A DNA stretch of 64,000 nt from Caprella mutica (lineage: Eukaryota > Arthropoda > Malacostraca > Amphipoda > Caprellidae), in NCBI GenBank assembly GCA_947561585.1, contig CANNZV010001433.1, forward strand, positions 1 through 64,000. Reading direction: 5' to 3'. The first letter of the stretch is position 1. Each line of letters opens with the position of its first letter. Shown piece by piece: positions 35,534 to 47,100 of the stretch. The translations under genes were made by a program, and so were the position numbers. Below the pieces are notes generated by a model. The model searched no databases, was not told the DNA's origin, and saw nothing but the letters and a program-made list of their open reading frames with translations.

Positions 35534-35650
35534 GACTAGGGTAAGTTCCAAGTAATTGGACAGTTCCACATATTCGGATACGTAAAAATTTAACCAGTCT
35601 TTTTAAAATATACAAAAGTTAAAAATGTCCGATAGCTCAGAACCCGAAAT
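35534..35650. mobile_element. Palindromic MITE copy, centre deleted
   Basis: GGGTAAGTTCCAAGTAATTG and CAGTTCCACATATTCGGATA at the left; AAAATGTCCGATAGCTCAGA at the right. Confidence 0.65.
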
Positions 35651-36112
35651 GAAAACATTAAAAAGTATGCAACTGTTGTTAGTTGCAAAAGGTGTTCTAT
35701 ATACACTTAATCCTATTGTTTAACCACACAATACTTTATAAATAGAGTTAGAATGCACACACTGCCTATAAACTATAAATGGAAGAACACCTTGGCCTTA
35801 CGATCCTAATACAAACAATATTCCACCTCCTCAAAAAATGTACGCTAATTTTCAGTAATAAATTCTACAGAATTTCCCTCTTACATTTTAAAAGATCATT
35901 GATAATTATTTTAATTTAGTTAATGTTTTTTAATTACGATCGATAAATGTCCTTCTTCTATATCGAAATAATAAAACACGTTATTTTGAAGATAAAACAT
36001 AGGTTATATCTTAATAGGATGTTTACATGTTTTGTTCCTATTAGAGGTTATAGGAAAGGGTTTGGTCCTGAAGGGTTAAAACCTAAATACATCAGAGTGG
36101 TTTAGAGGGTAA

Positions 36113-36310
36113 CTTACGAGTTATCGGACAGTTCCACATTTTCGACCAAGAAAAAAGAAGTTGATATAACATTCTAACTCGTTATTTTAATTTGTATCCA
36201 TGATACCTGCAGGTATCATGGATGCAAATTAAAATAACGAGTTAGAATATCAAATCAAAAAGATTTTCTTAAATAATCGAAAAAGTGGAACGGTTCGATA
36301 GACCAGATCT
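36113..36310. mobile_element. Palindromic MITE copy with long palindromic centre
   Basis: Arms ACGAGTTATCGGACAGTTCC and GGAACGGTTCGATAGACC. From ATTCTAACTCGTTATTTTAA the centre is a near-perfect palindrome of about 90 bp through ATCCATGATACCTGCAGG. Confidence 0.85.
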
Positions 36311-36554
36311 TTCCCTAACGTTCGCCTTTAACATTAGAGTGTTACTAAGACACCGCAGATAGAGATAAAATGCCGTCTAATTTGGGTAGAAATGATGTCC
36401 TGTAAAAGTGTGGTAAGAGCTTAAAATAGATTCATAGGATAGAAAAGTAATGAGTTTATGAAAGTTATACTCCTACATTAAAATTCGCAATAACAACAAG
36501 ATTTAACAAGTACAACAACGATAACAAAAACGCTCTACAGGTGGCTGGACTCCG

Positions 36555-36660
36555 GAACATGTTTGAAACATGTTTGCAGCGACATCTACAGTGAAACATG
36601 TTTGAAACATGTTAGCAGCGACATATACAGTGAAACATGTTTCAACTTGTTTCAACTTCA
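36555..36660. repeat. GTTTGAAACATGTT repeat
   Basis: ACATGTTTGAAACATGTT and GCAGCGACATCTACAGTGAA alternate two to three times. Confidence 0.75.
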
Positions 36661-36677
36661 AGACATTGAAGGTTATT

Positions 36678-36835
36678 ATGGTGGGGCCATAGAAGATTTA
36701 AAGATAACCTCCCTAATCTACAACAACCTAACCATACCTATCCCCTCTCAATCTTCTATGGCCCCACCATAACTTTCCTCTCTTAATCTCATATGGCCCC
36801 ACCATAAATCTCCTATGTCCCCACCATAACTGTCA
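36678..36835. repeat. GTGGGGCCATAGAAGATT hairpin with extra right arms
   Basis: The left arm is followed by three successive right arms: CTTCTATGGCCCCACCATAA, CTCATATGGCCCCACCATAA and CTCCTATGTCCCCACCATAA, so the arm has been tandemly copied. Confidence 0.75.
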
Positions 36836-36974
36836 GAGTTTTTTTGTCGCTGCTAACGTGTTTCTGGAGTGTTAATCTCTAGCGTATAAATACTCCACAT
36901 TTTATACTAACTATTCTTTGGTCTCAATAATACTGCATTCGAACATTCGGGCTTTGGGCCAGTCGAATTAGTGT

Positions 36975-37128
36975 GGAGTGTACCTACATTACAATAGAGA
37001 GTGTACCTACATTACAATAGAGAGTGTACCTACATTACAATAGAGAGTGTACCTACATTACAATAGAGAGTGTACCTACATTACAATAGAGAGTGTACCT
37101 ACATTACAATAGAGAGTGTACCTATTAC
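36975..37128. repeat. 23-bp minisatellite, 7 copies
   Basis: GTGTACCTACATTACAATAG + AGA repeats every 23 bp with almost no variation, so it is young. Confidence 0.95.
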
Positions 37129-37200
37129 ATCTTGACATAATATATCTACTGAAAGGTTAAACTGTCACTACTGTTTTTAGTGTGAATTTCTACCTCAGAA

Positions 37201-37748
37201 TTAGGGTTGTGACAATATGCCTTTGAAGTTATACTTAAGAAAAGGTTTCTATGTTTTCACATGGTTGGCAACACTGGTTGGCAACAACGCCACTCCGTCT
37301 GTCTCAAGCCATCTTTGATTGGTGTTCAAAGTGTGTTTTAAAGTAACGTTTTGTTTTTGCCTAAATGTAGGCAGTGTCAGTACCTGTGTGTATTGGCGTT
37401 ACTTTACTTTGGAAGTAAAAGCAGTGTTTAGTTTGTTGTTTGCAGCAAGCAAGTTGTGGCTTGTGTATTATGATTTTGATTACTAAAACACCTCTTGTGT
37501 ATTTACATACTTCGATTGTTACCGGTTGCCTAACCAGTGAGTAGTGACGTCATACTGACATCACTGTATCAGGTAGATGGCAACTGGGTTGCTCTTATCA
37601 TAGATCCCGAAAATATTATAGATGAAGAGAATTAAAGAGTATTGAATGGCTCTACACCAGCGGTATATAGTATTCGATACCATTTCATTTCGTCTATGAT
37701 ATTCTTAAGATCTATAGTTTACAAAGCTTATTGTCACAACTCTAATTC
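37201..37748. mobile_element. MITE with TTAGGGTTGTGACAATA ends
   Basis: Left TTAGGGTTGTGACAATATGC, right TTATTGTCACAACTCTAATT, about 545 bp. The same end word occurs near 11563 and 43075. No coding capacity. Confidence 0.75.
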
Positions 37749-37865
37749 TTAAAGCTGGACTACAGAAAAGCATTTCGAAAAGCATTGTCTGGAAGAACTT
37801 ATTTTCAACTTACCCCCTCATTCCAAAACTCTAAACTTCCTGGTTATTTAGGAAAAACTCTCTTT

Positions 37866-38075
37866 GGGTGAGTTCTGAATTATCGGACAATTCCACATTT
37901 TCGATCATATAAGAAAAAAAATATAACATTTTCACCACATTTTAAAATTATTATATAGTTTTTATTACAATAAATATGATATATGTATAATTTTTATTAT
38001 ATAAAATAAGAGTTAAATATATTTTTTTCTTGGATGATCGAAGACTTAGTACCGTCCGATAACTCTGTACTCGCC
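37866..38075. mobile_element. Palindromic MITE copy just past the SLC7A14-like stop codon
   Basis: Arms TGGGTGAGTTCTGAATTATC and TACCGTCCGATAACTCTGTA. On the minus strand it begins about 60 nt after the transporter's stop codon and supplies the first AATAAA signals. Confidence 0.75.
37993..37998 (-). terminator. Candidate poly(A) signal of the SLC7A14-like gene
   Basis: AATAAA on the minus strand about 140 nt after the stop codon at 38134, inside the MITE; another lies at 37961-37966. I saw no earlier AATAAA. Position only; no transcript evidence. Confidence 0.35.
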
Positions 38076-38133
38076 CTCAGTCATAATGTATCTACTGGCT
38101 ATAATGACTAATGTCCACCTGTAGGCAGGTTCC

Positions 38134-41100
38134 CTAATTGAAAGGATTCCTAGATAAACTATCCTGTCTACCTGCGGCAGGTGGGGGAGGTCTTGCAGGT
38201 GGAAAGGAAGGTTTGGACCTTAGCACAGGTCTCGATGGTTGTGCTGGGGTTGTTGTTGGCGGTGAGGTTGTGGTTGTTTCTTTAGAGGTTGGCTTGCTAG
38301 GCACCAGAGTTGTTTTAGTTGTTGCTGAGAGGTGTCCGGGAGAAGTGACTTGCAGGCAGAACTCTCCAGTCTCGTGTTCTACGGTACTCTCGTTAATGCC
38401 GTAGTAGAAGTAAATACCCAGGCCTGAAAAAAATTTTGAATTACCTTAAAGGGAGAGATTGGGAATTGGCTATGTTCTGATTTATCGGACGGTTACACAT
38501 TTCCGATCAAATAAGAAAAAATTTACTCGTATTTCAAAAGGTAACAATGATACCTGCAAGTTTCATGGATACCAATTAAAATACGAGTTTAAATATTTTT
38601 TCTTATTTGATCGGAAATGTGGTACGGTTCGATAATTAATTACTGTCCCCATCTATTTCTCCGAATGCAAGTCTTGCCTATAATATTTACTGTTTTGAGC
38701 GCGCTACAACATCTTACCAATGACCATCCACACGATGAATCTAACGAGTGAAAGCACATTCAGTTTCATCATTAGGTAAATGTTAACTAGGATTGCTGTG
38801 GCGGGTACCCAGGGTAGACAGGGTGCCAAAAAGGGGAGGGCCTTCCTAAAGAGTGAGAGAGAGGATGTCCATTCAGAATTAATTTTGAGATATGTCGGTA
38901 CGGAAATTATGAGCGATATTAACATTTTTGTCATATGCCATTATTGAAATTAATGAGCGAGATGCTCTGTTATTTTGTTTTTAGGTTCCCTTACGTGTTC
39001 TGGGGGTACTTGGCAATGAGCAGGAGAATCACAAGCACTCCTACGAAGAGGCCGAACACGACCACTGAGGTGACAATGGAGTGTCCTTCCAGGTCGCCAA
39101 TACCAATTACCAGAGCTATGTCTAGCACCAGCACATTGAGGTACAGCATACCTGAGGGTAGGATGGAAAAGAAAGGGACGTTGTTAGATCCAAAAACCAC
39201 GTATATCTTAGGATACTCAGTAATACAAAAGACATTATAACCTAAAGGACAAATTACTTTGTAAGTCGTCTGAACCTAGAGAACTTCTTAGCCCAAAATA
39301 TGTCTTAGTCCAAAGTACTCACCCACTAGTTTAGCCACAGTACTCAAGTGGTTACTCACCCACTAGTTTAGCCACAGTACTCAAGTGGTTACTCACCCAC
39401 TAGTTTAGCCACCGCTTTTCCAGTGTCTTCTGTACAAGGTCCCTCCACATCCAATGGTAGAATTAGGGGCAAAGTCTGCCAGAACACGTCTATCACTCTG
39501 AAACAAACACACGAGGTAAATAATTTCTTTATCTTTATTTGTTAAGAAACTGAGTGTTTCTTTTAGTTTCCTTACATTTAAATCTAACAATTTTGTCTTC
39601 ACGTACCCAGATCAATTTTTATATATCTACAAGCATTGGGAAAAGTTTCGAGTTATCGGACTGTTCCATATTTTAATAAGCATATGGTACTGCAATAATT
39701 ATTTAACATTTATTATATACTTTTTTCTTATATGATAGGAAATGTGTAACTATCCAATAACTCGTACCATATGCCTATTAGAAAGGTATATTTTAGGCGT
39801 GAAATTGGTGAACTGTTTTTTTATTTACCCACAATTTAAACTTTAAAGGAATCAACTCATCAAATTTGGTGAAAATAATCTTTTTTTTTTTTGCTGAAAA
39901 AGGGTCATTCAGTAGTGAGATTTCATGTCCCAAATGAATATGGTGAATACGATCACAAAAAAAACCCAAGGAGGGGTCTAAAGGGGGGTGGGTGTTGGAC
40001 TGTTGGTCAAAATTCATGATTTTTATTTTTTAGTTGGAGATGAAATGTTTGGAAATTTTAGTTTGTAATCGCTTATCTAAAGAAAACGGAATACAAAATG
40101 GAAAATCGGCATATATCACTTTGTTATAAATGTTACATGGATTCTAAACCTGTTTTTTTTTCTTGTTCTAGCATATATTCTCATAGACTTCTATTCTTTT
40201 TTATTTTCAAACGTTACCTATACGAAGCAAATTTCAAAATAATCGGTCCACAAATAAATTTTTTTTTGAAATGCGAGTTGATCCCGTTTAGAAACACAGG
40301 TTTGGAGTGTCCTAACTTGAGGTTAATCACCTATATTATAATTATGAATCATTTTTATTATTATTATCATTACACATGTAATTGCTAATAAACAGAGATA
40401 TAATTCCCTCACCTTCTGTGCAGTGGTTGTTGTTTTTGGGAGGCAGAAGGAACCGCCCCGTAATACCTGAGAAAAATAAAATATATTAACAAAGATATTA
40501 CATGACAAAATAATAAGAAAATAAGATATATGTAATGTATGATTATGTACCATATTACACTGTTTGATTAACAAAGTAATATACTGTGACAGTAGACTAC
40601 CCTAGGTAGTCTCAGTCAGTAGGTAGTCTCAGTCCCTAGGTAGTCTCAGTCTCTAATTAAGCCGTGTTTACATAATTATCAGACAGCACCTAGGTATTTC
40701 CCTAGGGATTCACCAAAAAGGTTAGAATTTCACCATGAAACGCTGTTCTCGAACTGAAAGAACTGAGTTCTTTCAAATCACCACACTATCGGGCAGTGTC
40801 AGTTGCTCAGTGCGCTGTAAAGCCATGTTTACATTGTCAGTCACAACCTAGAGAATACCCGCGGTGTTCACTGAGCACACGACACTGGTCACCACGGCAG
40901 TGTTCAAACTGTACCACAACCTCAGTGCGGTGACTAGTTGCTTTGCTATCAGTTTGTGTCAAGCTGTGAGAAGAGAATGTGTGTGCAAAATGACTCGACT
41001 CGCTCTCGAAAACAAAGAAAACGGGAATGACAGCCATTCTGCTCGGTGTTGTTGAGCCTTGCTCGATCCTCTTCGTATTATTTTCAAATTTACAGCGCAC

Positions 41101-44100
41101 TGAGCAACCGACACTGTCTGGCAGTGTGGTGATTAGAACGAACACTGTCCGTTTTTTAACACCAGTGGTAGAACAGGGTTTCATAGTGAAATTCTACCCT
41201 TTGTGGTGAATCCCTAGGTGCTGACTGATAATGTGAACACGACTAAAGCAATAAGCACCGCCAATATTAGCACACCATCTCTTCTCACAGTTTGACACAC
41301 ACTGAGTCAGCAAACTGAAGTAACTGTAGTACAGTTTGAACACTGTCGTGGTGGCCAGTGTTGTGTGCTCATTGAACACCGTGGGTATTCCCTTGGACTT
41401 AGGGCCTAGGTTGTGGCTGACAATGTAAACACGGTTTAAGTAGTCCATGATTGTAATTTCAGTCTCACAGGTGTTGTGTCTCCACCCCCTCCCCGCCATA
41501 CAGTCTCAGTCTCACCTGTGTTGTGTCTTTCCCCTCATAAAGTCTCAGTCTCACCTGTGTTGTGTCTCCACCCCTCCTCCCACCATGTAGTCATCCTCTT
41601 TCCTAGAGGTGGTAGAGTCCACACTGGCATCATCCTCCTCGTCAGACTCCGATAGAACGCGACTGACTTTCTGGAGGGAGAAAATAAGAGAGTATGAAGA
41701 ATATTGTTGCCTTATATGTTAGGGAGAAAGATTGGTGTAGAGTTTCCTTATATTTATATATTCCCTTTTAGCACACGACTAAAGAGTAAAGGGTAGTGAT
41801 GGTGAGGGTAGTGATGGTGAAGGGTAGTGGTGGTGAGGAATGGAGATAGTGAAGGGTAAAGACTATACCAAGATCTAAGGCTAGAGGAGCCAATTTAGGC
41901 CAAGCCCATCTTGGCGATTAAGGACTGCTGCGGTCTGACTCTAACTTCTAACTGAACATTATGACTAAATTTTAACAGAAAAACTGACTCCACCTTCTAA
42001 CGGAACAAAATATAACTCTGAACTGATCACTAGGTATATAATCATCAGTTTCTTTATATATAAAATGGTAGAAAGGTCTCATTATGTTAGGGTCTGTGGT
42101 TTCCTAAAGTATGTCGCATTTAATAGTTTTGTAGTTTATAAATCGATGTACCAACATTTATTCTTATTGAGTATATCTGAGAGGTTTCAGACTCGATATC
42201 ACGTAATTTTACAATTAGAAAGCTGTGATTTGTGAAACATGCAGTGACTCTTTTCTCTGACTGTAGTACAAGTGTTTTAATGAAATATGTCTTAGCCCAA
42301 TAGTGTGGACAAACTCTGTGGAATGTAGGATGTGTTTTATATAGATTATGTGGAATGTAGGTTATATTGCCCAAATAGCTTCATCGTTGGCTACCAATGG
42401 GCTTAATCGATTAAATATCCCTTTTTTAGTCTTGTTCTATTTTAAGTCAAAGTAATTATTATGTGAATGTATTATTTTTTTTCTTGCTGTATGCTTTTAA
42501 CATGTGATCGATTAATAAACTTATTATTATTATTGCTCACCCTGACGGTGACCCTCTGGTCATGAGGCAGACCCGTGGGGGTGAGTCTGCCTTTGTTCTT
42601 CTGCAGCGCCACCTTCAGTTGGTTTGGGGTGACGGAGGGACCTTCAGCAGCTGTGGTGCTTTCGACCTGTAGATACAGAGAGGTACACTGTAGATACAGA
42701 GAGGTACACTGTAGATACAGAGAGGTACACTGTAGATACAGAGAGGTACACTGTAGATACAGAGAGGTACACTGTAGATACAGAGAGGTACACTGTTGGT
42801 ACAGAGCGTGGACCGACAGTTGGCCCCAGGACAATTGGGCACCGACAGTTTGGCCCCGACATTTGGGCCCACCGACAATTGGGCCCCGACATTTGGGCCC
42901 ACCGACAATTTGGCCCAGGATAGTTGGGCCCCAGGACAATTGGACCCCAGAACAATTGGGCCCGAGACAATTGGGCCTACGACAGTTGGGCCCCGAAACA
43001 ATTATATTATTTTCCAATTTTTCTCAGAGTTTACGGTATTAACTTAATTGAAGACCATTGCTACTGTAATAACTATAGGTTTGTGACAATATGCGTTTTG
43101 TATAAAAATATAGTCTTGAACATATTTAAAATAATGAATATTCCTTACATGAAATTTTTTTTCTCGTTATGAAAAAATGAATATTTTTTAATAGAACGTA
43201 TTCTTTTCATGAATAAATACTATTAATCTTTTAAACTACAATAATGTTCTGTCACGAAATAGGTCATGTAAGCAACAAATTTCCTAGTAAATAAGAATGT
43301 AGGTATTTTAGACATGCTAGAATTTTTGGAACATACAAATTGAATTAAAGTTAATGTGAATTTTTTAAAGCTTGTTCAGTGTTCAATATTGAAGAGGTTT
43401 ATGAATTATTATTACAAAATGTATTCTCATAATCTCATTTTATCCAAACAACTGTTCAATGTAACGTTTAATTTTTCAGATTTACTAATTTTTTACTAAA
43501 TATTTGTCTTTGTCAGACGATGTACACTACACATTGGAACCATATGAAATGATTCAAAATAATACGACTTATTTAAATACTTCAAAGATTTTCATTACAT
43601 TGCAACATGAGATTAGCATCCAAATGTAATTATAGGGGCAGCTTACTAATATTTACCTTATCAAGTATATCAATCGAAGTAAAAATATATAAACATATTT
43701 CTAGAGAATATAAATCATATTTCAAAGTTAATATTGTCACTCCCCTAGTAAAAACCAGGTAATATTTCTTTATTGTGTCTTCTGCCCAATTTTTTCTGGG
43801 CTTAATTGTTTTGGGGCTCAATTGTCATGGGCCCAATTGTCGTTGGGCCCAATTTTCCTAGGCCCAATTGTCTTGAGCCCAATTGTCGGCGGGGTCCAAC
43901 TGTCGGTGCACCGGTACAGAGAGGTACACTGTAGGCACAGAGAGGTAAGCAGTACCTATCTACAACTGCTCAAAACTAGGTTGTTATATGGAACTGATAC
44001 ACATTTAGTATATATTCAATTAAATCGGCTTATCATTTTATTTTTCTACAAATTTGATTTCTTTTAATTATTTACAATCTGTTTATAAAAACTAAGTTGA

Positions 44101-47100
44101 CTTAACTAACTTATTCTCCTTTTTGTTTCAAACTAAAATATGTTAGTGCTGTTCGAAATATGACTTTGTTTTCGGCAGACATGAAGTTGTGTAAAAGTTG
44201 GTGAAACTTTAACAACTTTTAAGGGGATTTCACTGGACTAATTTCACCGCCAATATTTACAGTATAAAATAGTTGATAAGAAACTCAAGAAAAAATACTA
44301 AAGTTTGACAATTTCGAAAATAAGAAAAATTTGTATATCTTAACATTTTTAGTAATTAGTTTAATTGGTATCCATTATATTAACTGTTATTCCAGGCACA
44401 CCTAAAATGGTGTGTAATTACATCTCACACATAAAAATGATCGATCCAATTGATTATTGACTGCCAAATAACGTATTGTGTAGCTACTTGTTATATTCAT
44501 AATAGAAATATAGCAATACAGGCATTGTATCAGCATGTATTACTCAGCCGAATACTTCCAACAACTAGATTAAGATATATGATAAAGAGAAACCTATTTT
44601 TCCATTAGTTAACTCTACCTTAGAGGGTGTTCCTGTCTCCGTTGGGGTGCTCTGTGCAGGACTACCAGCCATGGGGGTCCTTAGGGCGTGTGGTAGGAGC
44701 TCTACCAGACTCTTAGAGTGTGGCTGGTACCTCAGTAGAAGTATACAGGTAGAGACCAGTGTGTAGGCCAAGAGAGTGCCTGTTAAAGAGGCATTATAAA
44801 AGCAATGTACGTGTGGTTAAAGTGCGCAGTGAAAAATTAGAACAAAACAGAGAAACAATAAACATCATTTCCACCAGCTGTATTCCCCCCACTCACCTAT
44901 AGACATCATTTCCACCAGCTGTATTCCCCCCACTCACCTATAGACATCATTTCCACCAGCTGTATTCCCCCCACTCACCGATATACATCATTTCCACCAG
45001 CTGTATTCCCCCCACTCACCTATAGATATCATTTCCACCAGCTGTATTCCCCCTACTCACCTATAGACATCATTTCCACCAGTTGTATTCCCCCCACTCA
45101 CATATAGCATCATTTCCACCAGCTGTATTCCCCCCACTCACCTATAGACATCATTTCCACCAGCATGGTTAGGGGGAACAGTAGCGCGGCTATAGCGCTT
45201 CCCATCCCGAACACCACCGTGGCAACAGCTGGGGTGCCAGTGGTTCCCCATATCCCGGCAAGTGATCTGGGGGTGGGGGTGGAACAGTAGAGCATCTTAA
45301 TATCAGTGATGGTGTTCAGAAATAGAAATTGAAGTCAATGCTAAACATATGTCAATAATTTAAAGAAATATCCGCTCTGTATATTCCCGTACAGTTATGT
45401 ATTATCTTACAGTTACGTATTCCCGTACAGTTACGTATTACCGTGCAGTTACGTATTCCCGTGCAGTTACGTATTCCAGTACAGTTACGTATTCCCGTAC
45501 AGTTACGTTTTCCCGTACAGTTACGTATTCCCGTGCAGTTACGTATTCCCGTGCAGTTACGTATTCCAGTACAGTTACGTATTCCCGTACAGTTACGTAT
45601 TCCCGTGCAGTTACGTTTTCCCGTACAGTTACGTATTCCCGTGCAGTTACGTATTCCCGTGCAGTTACGTATTCCAGTACAGTTACGTATTCCCGTACAG
45701 TTACGTATTCCCGTACAGTTACCTATTACCGTACAGTTACGTCAAACTGTCAGTATATTCATATTATACATTACTAATATACGAAAAAGGTCGATATATC
45801 GCAATTTCCTATATGTATTTACCATTTCAATATACTATTTCTGACATTGTTTTGATAAGATATTTACTTGTATCTTACAGAAAGTTTGTCTGTTAAATCA
45901 GGAAGGAATTAAAGTTTTAATTGATTTGATATAACAGAGAAAATTAGTTGCGAGTTTTTAATTGTGAATTTCATAATTAATTCGTTGAGAGATTGTTACC
46001 CAATTCGTAATTTAAAGGGAGTATTGCCTTTGAATATAACTCATAAATATTATGTTTGAAATGATTATTTAATTCAGTGTACAAAATTGATTTTTTAAAT
46101 TTTATTTACACAAATTTATAATTTATTGAATTTTTTTTTGTAAAATTTAAAAATAATAAAAAAATTAAATTATTTATTTCACATATAAAAGTTTGTGCCT
46201 CACTTGAAAATGAGTCCATCTTTTGCCATGGCGTACACAATTCTAGGCAGGGAGAACATTGTGCCAAACATGGAGACACTGAGACCAGCAAATGCTCCCA
46301 GTGCTACCACTTTGCTGCTAGAAGTGGCACCCACGCTGCTGAAAGCCTCCACCAGTGCTGCCTCGGGATCAATATCGGCCCATGGCACTGTACAAAATAT
46401 AAAACAATTAGAATTAATAAATTAATTTGATATGAAAATTCATTACAATATATGAATTTATGACAAACTGGAAAAGTTTCACTACTTAGACACTCACAGT
46501 ACACGGGTAGTGGGTCCTGAACCAACCTGACATCTAGAAATTTCCGTTCCCTTTTCATAAGCCAAGTTAATGCCCACATTCAGAGTACTGAGGGTGTCTG
46601 AGTATTGCCCCGTACGAATAACATAGGATTATATATATTTATTTATTTATCATGTTGTTATTCGCACAACTAAAAAGTATTCACTGCTTATGTATACTGT
46701 ATATAGGAAGTGAATAAAATTATATTAATAAATAAAAGAATTACAATGATCACATTTTGCTTCACAGTTCGAATTATTTTATATCTTATATAACTTTAAT
46801 TTTCTTCTAATTAAAATGTGAAGAGTTAATTAAATCTCTTTCAGTTAATTTGTAAAAAGAGAAAAGAAACAACTTGGAGTGAGGTACTTCAAAATATTAA
46901 AACTCTACGGAGTTCACTAATGATATTTCATTTACTTTGTAAGAGTTGATAATTAATTTAAATAATAGTAGCAGAGTGATAACTATCATTAAATAGAATA
47001 AAATTTAAAATATATTTAAAAAAACTTTATTCCATTTCCATAAGAAATGGAATTGTATTCTTTGTCTTAGAGAAGACAGGTAGGTTCAGTACAACTCCTC

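Noticed and set aside
42472..43047. Open frames of 83-181 codons on both strands with GPNCRGP-like repeats
   Set aside because: They run over the 21-bp minisatellite and the foldback arm; only the part at 42541-42666 is an exon.
46490..46560. Possible extra transporter exon near VQDPLPVY
   Set aside because: Exon 6 and exon 7 join directly in frame through ATGG|GTACGT and TACAG|TGCC, giving the family's LMVPWADID; no extra exon is needed.
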